DNA of 64,000 nt from Gymnothorax reevesii (GCA_029721435.1 CM056573.1:689501-753500), one strand, 5' to 3'; shown: positions 45,177 through 56,424, counted from the first letter of the stretch. Translations and numbers: made by a program. The notes: generated by a model not told the origin, from the sequence alone.

Positions 45177-46298
45177 CTATCTATTATTACTGCTAGACTG
45201 AAATTTGGACTTATGTGTGAGAACATATTCATCTGCAAATTTGGCAGCTGATTGCAAATTCAGTGCTTGCTTCTCATTAAGGTAGGTCTTAACATCATCC
45301 TTAACACAGTTCTTGAATTCTTCAACTAACACCATCTCTTTTAGTGAGTTGAAATCATCCTTGACCTCCATAGAAGTACACCAGCGCTCAAAGCAAACCT
45401 GCTTTTCATTAGCAAATTCAACATAAGTCTGATTTTCAGATTTCTTCAGACCTCTGAATTTCTGTCGGTAAGCCTCTGGAACCAACTCATAAGCTCTCAA
45501 AATAACCTTTTTGACAACCTCATAATCAGAGGAATCATCTGCAGACAAAGCCGAATAGGCTTGTTGAGCTTTACCCTTGAGGACAGTTTGCAACATCAGA
45601 GGCCAGTGTTCCTTTGGCCACTGGCAACTCTTTGCTACCTTTTCAAAACACTGGAAATAGTTGTCAACATCCTTTTCTGAAAATGGAGGCACCAGTTTTA
45701 CCTCCTGGCTAGCCCGAAATTTATTTTCCGTTTGAATTTTTATTTTTAGTTGCTCCATTTGGAGTCTTTCTTCTCTATCGAATTTCTCTAATTCAAAATC
45801 TCTTTGTCTCTGTCTCTCTCTTTCTGCTCTTTCCTCTTTCTCTCTCTCAAATTCTCTTTGTTTTTCTTCTCTTGCTAATTTTTCTAACTCAAACTGCCTT
45901 TGTTTTTCTTTTTCTTCCCTCTCAAATTCTCTTTGTTTCTCTTTTTCCTCCCTTTCTTTTTCTCTTTCTTCCCTTTCTTTCTCTTTTTCCTCCCTTTCTT
46001 TTTCTCTTTCCTCCCTTTCAATCTCTAGCATTTTTAATTTAAGTTCCATTTCTATATTTGGATTTTCCACTGGAAACTGTTCCAGATCTCCTGGTGCAAA
46101 CACATTTTCATCCATGTAATATTCAACTATCTCTCTAGCCAGTCTTGCTTTTCGCATGGCTGGTTTTACCTCTGTCAGCTCCAAATGTCTGCAAATTTCT
46201 AACAGTTCTGTCTTTTTAAAAGACTTCAAAACCCCTACGGTTGGTGATGCCAAGAAATCATCAATTGCTGTTGTCAATATATATCTAGGAAAATTCAC
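45177..46298 (-). pseudogene. Gmr1 copy E gag with SCAN-related capsid tail
   Basis: The frame encodes about 373 residues: an N-terminal segment (FLASPTVGVLKSFKKTELLE), a very long Glu/Arg/Lys coiled coil (about residues 85-200), and VPPFSEKDVDNYFQCFEKV. The capsid C-terminal part (LVPEAYRQKFRGLKKSENQT ... DDFNSLKEMVLVEEFKNCVK) resembles the SCAN domain, which is thought to derive from Gmr1-like Gag. The start codon seen in copy A (ATG) is ATT here (46265-46263). A TAG at 45179-45177 replaces the Trp codon kept in copies A and F. The gag frame otherwise runs straight into the zinc knuckle and protease. Confidence 0.85.
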
Positions 46299-46357
46299 AA
46301 AAACAATTTCACAATTTGGAATGTTAGATTTTCAATAAATTACTCACACAATGGTCT

Positions 46358-46375
46358 ATCCCGGACGAGCCCCCA
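46358..46375 (-). other. Primer-binding site, tRNA-Pro
   Basis: The minus strand reads TGGGGGCTCGTCCGGGAT, an 18-base complement of the 3' end of tRNA-Pro and the classic site used by murine leukemia-type retroviruses. It lies three bases inside LTR3. Confidence 0.9.
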
Positions 46376-46378
46376 ATT

Positions 46379-46874
46379 TGTTATGGCCCCAATTTGTTAT
46401 TACATTTATAACACAACAGCAACAGCAAGGGATGACAAACACAGTTTTAACAACTAAAACACATTTAATTTTTAACAAAGACAAAGACTAATAACAACCT
46501 ACAACTAAAGACCAAGATTGATAAATAAGAAAAAACAGAAATAATTACAGTCCCTTTTTAGTGGGGTGGCTTGGTGATGTCCTGGATGAAGAAAATGCTC
46601 AAACACAGGCAAAGAAATCCACAAAAGAAACGTCACAGGTCTTGAACAGAATGGCAGGTCTGGTCATCTTCTTGCAATTTCTCCTACTACTTTACTGTCT
46701 CAATTCTTTTCCTTATATACTCTCTTTCAGACCCCACCCACATTTAGACCTCTTTTTTTTTACTTTCTGAGACTTGCCCCAGACATGTTCAGGACATGTC
46801 TAAACATGACTCCAGTCTGAGCTTAACAAAAAAAAGGTAAATACTGCCATCTAGTGGCCTATATTCACATTACA
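46379..46874 (-). repeat. Gmr1 LTR3 (copy E 5' LTR, possibly recombinant)
   Basis: 496 bp, nearly identical to LTR2. It is followed by the ACGG that duplicates 37725-37728. Confidence 0.88.
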
Positions 46875-48477
46875 ACGGACAGACACAGGGATGGAAGGAC
46901 GGACGGACGGAGGTCAAACCTATATCCCCCTCCCACTTCGTGTTGGCGGGGGATAATTACCAGAGCACGCAAACTAACATTCAGTAGCTGATAAGCAGTC
47001 ATGACTTTGAATGTAATCTGTCGCGCAAAAAATTAGTTTCGCGTCCAGTGTGAAAGCTGTTGAACGCGCCCATAACGCGTGTATTCGCGTCTTTGCATTG
47101 ACTTTGAATATAGGCTCATCTGTCCTGCGAAAAATTTATTTCGAATCTGATGTGAAAGCAGCTTTATGGATAGCCTAGTACGCGACAGCTAGAGAGAGCT
47201 CTGGTTATGTTATGAACATAATGCAGGTTTTACAGACTGTAAGTTCCATTAGCGCAGAGTAGTTGCTTATTTGGAGCTAGCGAATCAATCACTTCTACAG
47301 GAAAGAATTTCCTATGTAATCTCCACCTTTTTCGGCTTTTTATTAGCCACAATTACTTCTAAAGGGGGATGAAATTATGTCACGCTAGTGCAGAGAAATC
47401 ATTTGTTATACCAGACATGGTAGAGCTTCTGCGTTTCGCATTGCTTTCACGATAGCACCAGAGAGCTTGCTCAGACATTTGTGAAGTATCCGACTGATCA
47501 GGTCATGGATAAGTGAAGGGATCACAAGCAGCCGTAAACAAACCCAAACACGTATCCCAAGCTCTGCAAAACCAAAGTCTGATCTAACTGTGCTTTTTAG
47601 CCTAACGTTGCGGACACATACAGCACCTCTCCGTTTAGCTTCAACTGTAGTGGATACAATCCGACAAGGTTATGATGAAACTGCCACATTGATGCTTACC
47701 GAAGTAACACAAGCATATCGATCAGAATTGCTGCATATAAGTTAACCAGCAGCATTTTTAATTTGCACAGCACGCGGACTAACATGCAGTAGCTGGTAAC
47801 CGAGCAGTCATAACAACCAGAGACAAACCCTTACAATACAGGTTTTACAGACAGCAAGTTCCGTTACCTTAGACAGTTGTACCAAGCATCCAATTAACAA
47901 AAAGTATAAAAAGTTAACTTCAAATGACGTTAATGTTCACACACCTTCTGTAGAATTTCCCCTGATATTACTCTTGAATATTTAGGGCACAAACATTAGC
48001 AACAGTAACATGGCTACGTTAGCCGCTGTGCTACAGCCACAATCAACTGGCTATCATATCATGTTGGCTTATGCAGTAAAAGCAACTTGCAGCTTGAAAC
48101 TTGCTGTGAGTGATGAACAGTCGCGGCTAATACAGGCTTTATCTTCAGATATTTTACAAAGCCTGCGTTTGAGGCCAGTTGTTAGTGCTAACTATCGTTA
48201 GTGGTCCTGCTAGCCACCTGTACCATTATTACATTACATTATTTGCTGTTATATCATTACTTACAGCTTGTGGTTCTGAGAAATTATTTTGGTGGATGTG
48301 TGAATTAAATTATGCAGTGGTTCGCAAAATTTTGAGTGGAGCTTCATTTACAGCTGTTTTCTCACAAAATGATCATGCCAATAAAAATTGAACGTGTCCT
48401 TGACAGCAGTATCAAACTGGCACGAACTGTGCCTCAGGCAGGGGCAGTGCCAAATTTGGTGACGATTGGATGGATAA
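46875..48477. other. Intron sequence with old repeats
   Basis: It starts with the tail of the CCGCCAAGG element (to about 46955). It then holds blocks shared with 35936-36190 and 37480-37580, and a diverged copy of the 5358-5458 MITE near 47037-47160. An open stretch at 48010-48201 has no recognised domain. Confidence 0.45.
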
Positions 48478-48780
48478 GATGTACTTTATACTTTATTGAA
48501 CCCTGAAGGGTAGTTTGTCATGTGCATTTGACCCATCCCATAGCTAGGAGCAGTGGGCAACCACAGAGCAGTGCCTGGGGAATGAAAGGATAAACTTTGT
48601 AGAAAAATAAACAGCTGTTATTTTGAAGAAAAATCGGTATATTTTGACAGTGACAAAATAATTTGAGGATGAATTTTGATTGGGATGAGCGAGGACACAC
48701 AGTTCACTTCCTGAGCACTTTCCGCACCCCCGTTGAGACACGGGAGACCCTAGGAACACGCTGACCGAGTGTCACAGCTT
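48478..48780. repeat. Fish interspersed repeat fragment
   Basis: TTTATTGAACCCTGAAGGGT, TGTGCATTTGACCCATCC and AGGAGCAGTGGGCAACCACA are phrases of a widespread fish repeat. No borders could be set and no coding part is visible. Confidence 0.4.
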
Positions 48781-48874
48781 TTGAATCTTTTTTAATAAAT
48801 TTCTATTGGTGCATAATCTCAATGTTATCAGAATTCAACTTTTTTCTAACTTTAATTAAAACATTCTTTTTCAG

Positions 48875-48978
48875 TTACCCTCACTGGATCCATTACTCTG
48901 AGCCAACAATATGACCCAGAGCTGGCGGACCCCAACACAGAAAAATTTCAGAATAAATCTCAGGAGCTTGCTGACAGC
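48875..48978 (+). CDS. ADGRF-like exon c, SEA domain part 1
   Basis: This 104-bp exon has acceptor TTCTTTTTCAG and donor GTATGT, and starts in phase 1, which matches the end of exon b 46 kb upstream; it ends in phase 0. It encodes about 34 residues including TLTGSITLSQQYDPELADPN and FQNKSQELADS, the typical start of a SEA domain (strand, then the 'F.N.S.EL' helix). Confidence 0.8.
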
Positions 48979-49435
48979 GTATGTGAAGAACTTCCATCAA
49001 ATAACAATATCACAGCAAGAATTTATATTATACCATATGTAATGCCATATACCCAATGTTTCCATGATGGAATATGAAGGGTTTAAACCAAAACGCAATA
49101 AGTGCCAAAATTACAAAAATTGAGATACCATTGAGTGATAGCCCTGTGCTGTTTACACATGGTGCAAAAATTCGTTTTTAAAAATTCATACTATTAGGCT
49201 TGCAATAGTCACCAACATATAAAACCTGATTTATTCAAAATTAGTACAATGGAAATATTGCTTTTTGGAATCAAAGACTTCATATATTGGAATTGTGTGC
49301 ATCTTCATGTTTCATGGAATAACTTTATTGAATTACTACATGAAAACAAGTCCTGATGATAAAATTGTGGGTTTCAGAGCAAGCATAATACAATTTGAAA
49401 TTTAAATCCTAATTCCTCTGTTCTTATCTTTTTAG

Positions 49436-49494
49436 ATTACAAAAGAATTCAGCGAAATATCAGGCTTCGACTCAGTGGTGATCACAAAATTCAG
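49436..49494 (+). CDS. ADGRF-like exon d, SEA domain part 2
   Basis: This 59-bp exon is phase 0 to phase 2, between acceptor TCTTTTTAG and donor GTAAAA. It encodes ITKEFSEISGFDSVVITKF, continuing the SEA fold (helix and following strand). It is joined in phase to exons c and e. Confidence 0.8.
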
Positions 49495-49596
49495 GTAAAA
49501 TATGATAAACACTGAAAAATCATATACACGGTAAGTGGCTCATAATATATTGTACTTGATGTCCTTTCTTTTCTTTTTATATCATTTTCATCCTAG

Positions 49597-49724
49597 GAAG
49601 GGAAGTGTTATTGCAGACTATACAGTAAATATGAACACTCGTTTTGAATTAGCAACACTTGAAATGAAAAGGGAAAATTTAACGAAAACTTTGAATGCTG
49701 AAGCAATCTCCATGGAAACAACAG
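49597..49724 (+). CDS. ADGRF-like exon e, SEA domain part 3
   Basis: This 128-bp exon is phase 2 to phase 1, between acceptor TCATCCTAG and donor GTAATA. It begins RKGSVIADYTVNMNTRF; the GSVIADY-type motif is where SEA domains of the ADGRF family and mucins are autocleaved (G^SVVV-like). Here the motif is GSVIAD, as in ADGRF5-type receptors, which are processed in the secretory pathway. It continues with ATLEMKRENLTKTLNAEAIS. Confidence 0.82.
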
Positions 49725-51998
49725 GTAATATATATATTTATATGTGATTACTGTGGGCTTCATCATGGTTGAATCCTTGAAAGGGATTTCATGATAAAGC
49801 TCTGTATGATATGACAGACCTCAGTTCAAGTGTGACCACAAAATCATCCTTTTTTTACATTCCTATAAGATCTCTCTTTAATATGAAATTTTTAGATAAG
49901 TACATTTTGGCCTTATTTTTTTTATCAATTGATAACGGCTGTTTAGATCAAATTTCACATAATTTGGGCATGATTATCTGTGATTTCTGCCATACCCTCC
50001 TACATTTTGAGTCACAGGCAACCACGAGTAAATATTTATAATCAAGAAAAAAGGTGATGCTGGTGTCATGCAGCTACTGAATAAGGGTATTGACACCTCA
50101 TTCATGCAGTGTATATAGCAAATTAAAACATTCCACTGATTTTGTTACGGGAGGCAAGAGTACAGCTGTGGCACTGTTGTGGAAAGGGTTGGATGAGATG
50201 AATTAATTATCTGTGGGTGTGGTGGGGGTTTGGCTCCAGGCTGGCCAATCACATTAGCCATTGTGACTCCCAGAAAACCAGTGTGTTAATGCCATGTTAA
50301 ACTGGCAATTTTGTCAGGTGAGGAACGAGCACCTGACTTACATTACCACCGCCTCCTCCAGTCGCTCCAATCCATGAATACATGGGCACTTGGGGGGATA
50401 GAAGATGATTTGCCAGCTATTGTAAATATTTTTGTATTTCCTCCACACTAAAAAAAATTCACATGTACGCTGCCCGCCCACAAAAAGTTGCAAACTCTAA
50501 TATTTTTTGGAGCGCCTTAGGCTTTGATCATGGCACAAATTTGCCTTCGCATATTTTTTGACAATCTTATGCAATGTTACAATATTTTTCTCTGACTGGA
50601 GTCAGATTAATTCTTGCCGACAGGAGGATGAAACCACTCCATAAGATCTTCTCCTGCACATCCAAAAGAGTTTCAGTTGGTCAAGGTCAGGACTCATGGG
50701 GCTGCGATTCAGTCCCATGAAACTACCGCAGAGGGACAGCATTTGTGTGATCAGGTGCTCTGGGAGAGTCAAAATGAAAGGAAGGTTTTTGATGCAAAAA
50801 CTGCCCAGCCAGCATTATTCATTGACTCCATCCCAAAGCGCAGTTCAAACCAATGTGTTGTATATGCATTTATGGCTGAGCTGGAAAATACTAAACTGGG
50901 TGAAGGCAATAAATATACCATTTGTGCTGGACAATATTATCAATAATGGCACTGCCACATGTAGCTCCATTTGGAAAATAGTGGCACGAAAATAGTGCCC
51001 ACCATGTGCAGTTTCCACATACCCCAACATTTTCCGAGTTCAGGTTGTAGCTTTAATTTCAGGGGATTAATATCCAAATCATGTAGAGTACACAAATTAA
51101 AGCGCTTTATGTATGAGGGGCTAAGCACAAAAGGCTGCTATCTGCCATTTAACTAGTTTTAAGAAAAATCAAGGAAGAAGTTTTTATTTCTTAACAAAAT
51201 CAGTCTACTTCCGACTAAACACGCAGTGAATTTCTTAATGTAGCAAATGAATAAAAGTTCATCACAATAACCAACTAAAAATCTGTCCCTTCAGAATTTT
51301 GGATTGTTGCAGCCTAAAATGCCTGATTTCGCAGCTGCTTTTTCAAAAAGTCACAATGAAAGTTGCAGTGAAAAATGCATATGACAAATGGAGAGACTGA
51401 AAAATGCATATGACAGAAGCAGGTGATCTAGCTTTAGCCACTGACTTAATATCATGAAATCAAGTTACTGCATCATAGCCTCATTCGAGGTAGGCCTACT
51501 CAGCTTTAACCTGGCATTTTTAAAGTGACCTGTTTATTAAAACTCACCATCCTTGTCAGGTTCGTAGCAGGATTCATCTGTCTGAATCATCTACAACACT
51601 CCCTGAGTTTGTTATCCTCATCTCCAAGCACTCTGCTCATAACTCCATCGTCCCTGAACCAGATCTTTCTCCTGGAAGCTGCCATCTTGAAATATTCAGA
51701 TAGCTGTGTTTCGCACTACATTTTTCACAGAACTCTGTTGTGCAAGATTGTGAGAGCCCTCTTTTGGAAGCTATGGTAACTAATATCAGTTAGGTGTGTT
51801 TTGCGTAACCAATTTAGAACTGAATTGAATCTGATAGTGCAGCCAACTCATTTTTACTAGAAATGTTCAGATAACTACCTTTTGTGCTCAACCCTCCCAT
51901 TTCACAGGGACATCTGCTATCCAAGCAATTTAAATGACGTCCCTGTTTCCTTCAAAATAACAATTTCCCTGACCTTTCAATCAATTCGATCAGTACAA
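49725..51998. other. Intron with a Tc1-type relic
   Basis: A decayed DNA-element segment lies at about 50455-50960 (GCCCGCCCACAAAAAGTTGC ... CAAGGTCAGGACTCATGGGG, phrases typical of Tc1 non-coding ends). The rest shows no exon or paired element ends. Confidence 0.4.
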
Positions 51999-52465
51999 GC
52001 TGCCGGGTGGCTCACACGGTTAGGGCACTGCATTGTAGTGTAGAGGTGATCACCACGTCGTGGGTTCGAGCCCCGGTGTACCCACCGGCAGTGGTCGGCA
52101 GCTTTTTCTAAGTAGCGCCCAATTGGCCAATCGGGAAGGGAATGCCGGATTTGGGTATAGAATAACAGCTTTGTTCGTTGCTCCAGCGCCTCCTGTTGGC
52201 CAGACGGGCGCTCATCAGGAAGACTCCGGGTTGGTCCATGTCCGGGTATCCTCCGCCCTAGTTCTGAACTTGCGAAGATTCAACCAATGAGTGTATAAGA
52301 ATCAGTGGCAGACAGGCACGTGCTTCGGAGGAGAGCCGTGAACTGCCTCACTATCCTGAGTTGGCAGCAAGGGGTCGCATACGAGCAAGACTTGTACATA
52401 GTTCCCTAATTGGGCATTCCAGATTCGGGTGGGATTGGAGATGCCAAATTTAAAAAAAAAAATAA
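51999..52465 (+). mobile_element. tRNA-derived SINE with A tail
   Basis: The head GCTGCCGGGTGGCTCACACG carries an A-box-like TGGCTCACACGG and a B box GGTTCGAGCCC. A body of about 380 bp follows, ending GGAGATGCCAAATTT and an A-rich tail (about 52452-52465). The length fits a full SINE. Confidence 0.8.
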
Positions 52466-53051
52466 ATCTATCATTACAAAATGATATTTTCCAATCCCTG
52501 AATTGTGCTTTGGTTGAAAATTTTACAAGACCTTAAAGAGCTGGTGTGAGACGTAATATTTAAAAATATGTCAAAGATAGTAAAATTACATACTACGACG
52601 CGACGACCAAATTTCTCAGTACGCAGGCAGAGTTTTATGGCGTACTATATACCAAAGTGCAACGCATTCAATGGTTACGTTCCAGCGAGACCCAGGCGAT
52701 GTTGATAATTTTGTGGCCTTGTGACTGCGTGGTACAGGACATGGTTATTATCACATACTGGTTAATGTAGTTCCACGCAGGGTAGCTTGTGAGGTTTCAA
52801 GTATGCAAAGGGCGAGTTTTCAGTATGTAGTGCATGAGCATGCAATTTCAAGCCTGACCCTTGTTCCCCAAGTGAAAACCCTGAATGCTTCTGATTCTTT
52901 TTAAATGACAAAAATGCACCAACTAACTTTCTTCTAATATTATATCATCTCTAAATAATAAAATATTTTTATTGACACAAAATAAAGGGAAGCACCCTAA
53001 TTTAAATACTCAAAAAAAGTCAATTTTGTTTGCACCTCCGTCTGATGCATT
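52466..53051. other. No recognised gene
   Basis: Intronic sequence without paired repeats or coding signal. Confidence 0.4.
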
Positions 53052-53731
53052 TAGACCTGGCAAGTTGCCACTCATTTTCCTTTATTCATGCATTTTCCAA
53101 TTATCGTAATTGGCAACTGAAGACATGGTTTCTCTCCATATGCGATCTAACAGCGACTAAATCATGGGCTAAATTCAGTACAAAAAAATTACTTACTAAT
53201 GGACCAATGCTTTGCGTTGATTGAACTGGTCCGTATTCCAATGAAATATCGCCATTCACTCTTGGCATCGTGTGGGTTGATTAAAAAAAAAAAAAAGTGG
53301 CACTGAGCAGTTAAATAGGCAATGAAAAGCATGCGGCTCAAGCTATTTGCAGGTCTGCAATTTTGGATAACATTGATTTAAATACAGCAAATACGTGTCC
53401 AGATGAATGATTGTCGTCTTACGTAATCGGGGGGAACAAGCAGCACCTATTAAGTGTGGAGCGCTCTCGGAGTGAAGCTTTTGTTAATCATGAAAATGAT
53501 CGAGAACAGGTCAGGACTAATAATGGTTTAAAACGGATGTTTTGTGCACCCAATTTTCCGTTCTGGTTTTGCCAGAGTGCTGAATTTAGCCCATGATTTA
53601 ATCGCTGTTTGATCGCATATGGATAGAAACCGTGTCTTCAGATGCCAATTACGATAATTGGAAAACGCGTTAATAAAAGAAAATGATTGAGAACTTGCCA
53701 GGACTAATTCTTGTCATAAAGGGACGTGTCT
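53052..53731. mobile_element. hAT-type MITE, copy 1 (ends missing)
   Basis: The same sequence as 56633-57310, with long inverted arms: TAGACCTGGCAAGTTGCCAC at the left and AACTTGCCAGGACTA at the right, each continuing inward for about 130 bp (CTCCATATGCGATC, AAATCATGGGCTAAATTCAG). The outer CAGGCCCGG ends of copy 2 are absent here. Confidence 0.75.
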
Positions 53732-54412
53732 TTTTTGTATGGTCCGGTATGGGCGGTATCGCAGAACAGGGAAAAGAATTGTAACATTCTGCGCCCACTT
53801 AGTTTCTTCGTTATTCTTCGGGACTCCAACAAGAGGGTTATCTTTTGTTATCCGCGATCGCGTCTTGAGTTCTCCAGGGATTCCCTCTGCTGTGTACTTT
53901 TTGAGCCCTCAGGTCTCTAAGCCCTGCAACTTTCTCCCGTTTGGCACGGTGTCACGCCTGCAGGATTTAGTTTCATGTAAAGGAGTTATTTTCGCTCTTG
54001 TTCTACCGGAACAGTTTTTAGTATTCACTATTGGTACCCCACAGCGTCCCTCAGTGGTCAACAGCATATTCCCGAGGGGTATTCTACTCGTGTCTTCCTG
54101 AACAGTTCTGTTTGCAGCTTCTATGCTTTGGCGGTTTTTCCAACTGCTAAGAGATATACCCTTTCGTCATGGTATTTTTTTACAACGAAACTATTCAACT
54201 ATATGAGAGTCGCCCTTGTTATTACAGGGCTGTTTTTTGGTTCTGCCCCTACTCCCTATTTAAGTCCTTTTGGACCTAGTGGTCAGGGGTCCCCTGGCTT
54301 TTAGACATCCCCAGTCTCTGTCGCAGTTGGTTCTCCAAAACCCTACACACACCACACCGACAGTGCGTGGCATGTGTCTGTGTGCTGACATAAGTATGAT
54401 TTGTTCCCACAG
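53732..54412. other. No recognised gene
   Basis: Intron upstream of the Ig exon. An open stretch at 53739-54101 lacks any recognised domain and has no splice context. Confidence 0.35.
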
Positions 54413-54619
54413 GATTTGTGATGATGGAAATGCCAGAAATGCCCGTGTCCTTTAATTCTGAAACAAAACTAAGCTGTGAATTTGTGGAAGGAGTAAATGT
54501 CACCTGGATACTGAGGAAGATAAAAAGTGTTAAAATTTCAAATGGAACCAGAGCAAACTTGATTTTAGAAAGTAAAAAAAGCAACCTAATCATAAAGAAT
54601 GCAACTGCTGCTTGGAAAG
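54413..54619 (+). CDS. ADGRF-like exon f, Ig-like domain
   Basis: This 207-bp exon is phase 1 to phase 1, with acceptor TTGTTCCCACAG and donor GTAAGC. It encodes FVMMEMPEMPVSFNSETKLSC followed by EFVEGVNVTWILRKIKSVKI and SNLIIKNATAAWKG. The first Ig cysteine (KLSC), the core Trp (VTWILR) and the late strand (LIIKNAT) are visible. The second Ig cysteine would fall in the next exon. Position after a SEA domain fits ADGRF5/ADGRF3-type receptors. Confidence 0.75.
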
Positions 54620-54914
54620 GTAAGCCAGTATTATCCCAATATTTTAAATTCAGGGATTAAAAAATCTATAATTATGATAGAGACTGGTGTTGGACTTTGG
54701 CCTTTATGGCCAGAAACTCAGGCACAGTAAATTTGACGGAGCATTTGAAATTTTCAGTGTTTTCTGTGCTTGTATCTTACAACTTAACCAGAAAATAAAT
54801 TCTCAAGTTTTGACAAAAGCAGTCCCATTCATCGTAAAGAATTTACAAAAGTTTAGACAAATTGTTTTTGATTTCCTGCCAGTTCTATTCTGAAATTTCC
54901 CCGGCTTACATTAA

Positions 54915-55410
54915 CCCTTAAATGCCCCCGTGACAACTTTGTCACGATTATCGGGGTTGTCAAAGCCACTGACAAAATCCACATACATTTTGCAAACTAA
55001 TGCCCATAGTTACATATTTAGACCATCAGTGCTGCCATCTGATGCATAAAAGTGGAACTGACACTACACTGGCTGCAGCAGCTAACCTTTCCAATATGGC
55101 CGCCCCCATGGTGGAATCCACACGATAGATCAGCACCCATTCATCATTGCATAAAGTAGACAAACAGGTAAGCTCATGAAAAATTAGCTATGGCTAATAC
55201 TTCAGCTATATGTCAACTAACAAAACAATGATGGAAAAAAGTTCTCTTTATATCCTATAAACTTAGAGTGACATGTCACAAAACTAAAATGAGGTCAAAG
55301 GTCACCAAAAATAAAAAAATTGCTATTGGGTTATTAGCCCCTCCCCATGACATATAAACAGAATACATTAATTTTTCTTTCAAGTTTTACTATAGTGGGG
55401 CATTTAAGGA
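54915..55410. mobile_element. TTAA-flanked MITE (piggyBac/Kolobok-like)
   Basis: Ends CCCTTAAATGCCCC and GGGGCATTTAAGGA are inverted repeats, directly flanked by TTAA at 54911-54914 and 55411-55414. It is 496 bp with no gene. Confidence 0.8.
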
Positions 55411-55759
55411 TTAATTATTAAATCATTTGTAAAAAATTAAGGATGAGCATTGTAGCAAAATGACATGGTTCAGGCTATTGAACACACTTGAGTGAATAAT
55501 CTATTACTCACAGTTATAAGAGAAGAGGCCAAACCTGGACATTGAAGTAGGTTAGCATGAGATTCAATGGCATGGTTAGGACCTCAGTTTCTCAAGAATT
55601 GGGACAGTAAGTCCCAAAGTGCTAAGAAAAACCAATTCGAGTGATTTGTTAATTCCCTTTTACAAAATATTTAGTTCAAAACAGCACTGTGAAAAAAATG
55701 TTCAAAGTTTCACCTTATCATTTTTGTAAATATTTGCAAATTCTGATGATTTTGATGCC

Positions 55760-56365
55760 TGCAACATGTTTCAAAACAACTGGGACAAGAGAACGGGAAG
55801 CTTGGAAAAGTTGCACAGTCTTTGGATGAAAACCCATCAGGAGCATTTCACAAGTGAAAAGGCAAAATGTGATGCAGCTGTGATCGGGTGTTCAATGAGC
55901 AGTCACAACAGGCACTCATGGTGAAGGTTTGCTACTTTGCCAAAAATTGTGTGAGCAAATAAATTGTACAGAATTTAGTGATCTCAGCAACAACAGTCAA
56001 TAATATCGTGAAAAGTGTAAGAGAATCCAATGAAGCCCAAGAAAACTGCGCATTAAGGACGAGACTGAACACCAATATTGGTTTTGTGTTACCATCAAGC
56101 CCTCTGATAGCAATGCGTTAAGAACTGACAAGTCTTTGCTTTTTTTAATGATATAACCACATGGGCTCATAAATATGTGTGAAGACCTGTATCAGTGGAC
56201 ACAGTTCCTTGTAGTTTCACCAAATGCAAGTTTTGGCTCTACAATACAAAAAGGAAGCCAAATGCTAACACCATGTTGGAACATGTTTGGCTTCTCAGGG
56301 CTCGAGCTCGTCTGAAATGGACTGATGTGGAAGAGGCTAGGGCTTCTGCAGTCTGACGAGTCTCT
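55760..56365 (+). pseudogene. Heavily decayed Tc1 transposase relic
   Basis: The + strand reads scattered Tc1 phrases: VNNIVKSVRESNE, then WAHKYV, KCKFWLYNTKRKPN and ARARLKWTDVEEA, with many stops. It also starts with the ATGCCTGCAACATGTTTCAA end sequence found in Tc1 copies 2 and 3. No functional frame remains. Confidence 0.65.
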
Positions 56366-56424
56366 GTCACACAGCGATATCGCTGCTGTGGTGGCCATCT
56401 TGTTTGACCAATCACAGTCAAAGT

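Larger units (their letters stand above)
37729..46874 (-). mobile_element. Compound of two Gmr1-like copies (D and E) with three LTRs
   Basis: One pair of ACGG duplications (37725-37728 and 46875-46878) encloses LTR1 (37729-38220), a partial pol (copy D), LTR2 (40802-41297), a nearly full element (copy E) and LTR3 (46379-46874). LTR2 and LTR3 are nearly identical to each other (for example a shared GATAAATAAGAAAAAACAG) while LTR1 differs. No duplication matching LTR2's left flank (ACCTG) is found after LTR3. Confidence 0.88.

Noticed and set aside
45177..45179. Programmed stop readthrough between gag and pol of Gmr1
   Set aside because: Copies A and F have Trp at this codon and the stop precedes the zinc knuckle, so mutation is simpler.
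51999..52090. A free-standing tRNA gene
   Set aside because: The tRNA-like head with A and B boxes continues into a SINE body with an A-rich tail; it is a SINE promoter, as are the heads at 13783 and 35838.
53739..54101. 120-residue open frame as an exon
   Set aside because: No recognisable domain, no good flanking splice sites in phase with the neighbouring exons, and adjacent to a MITE.
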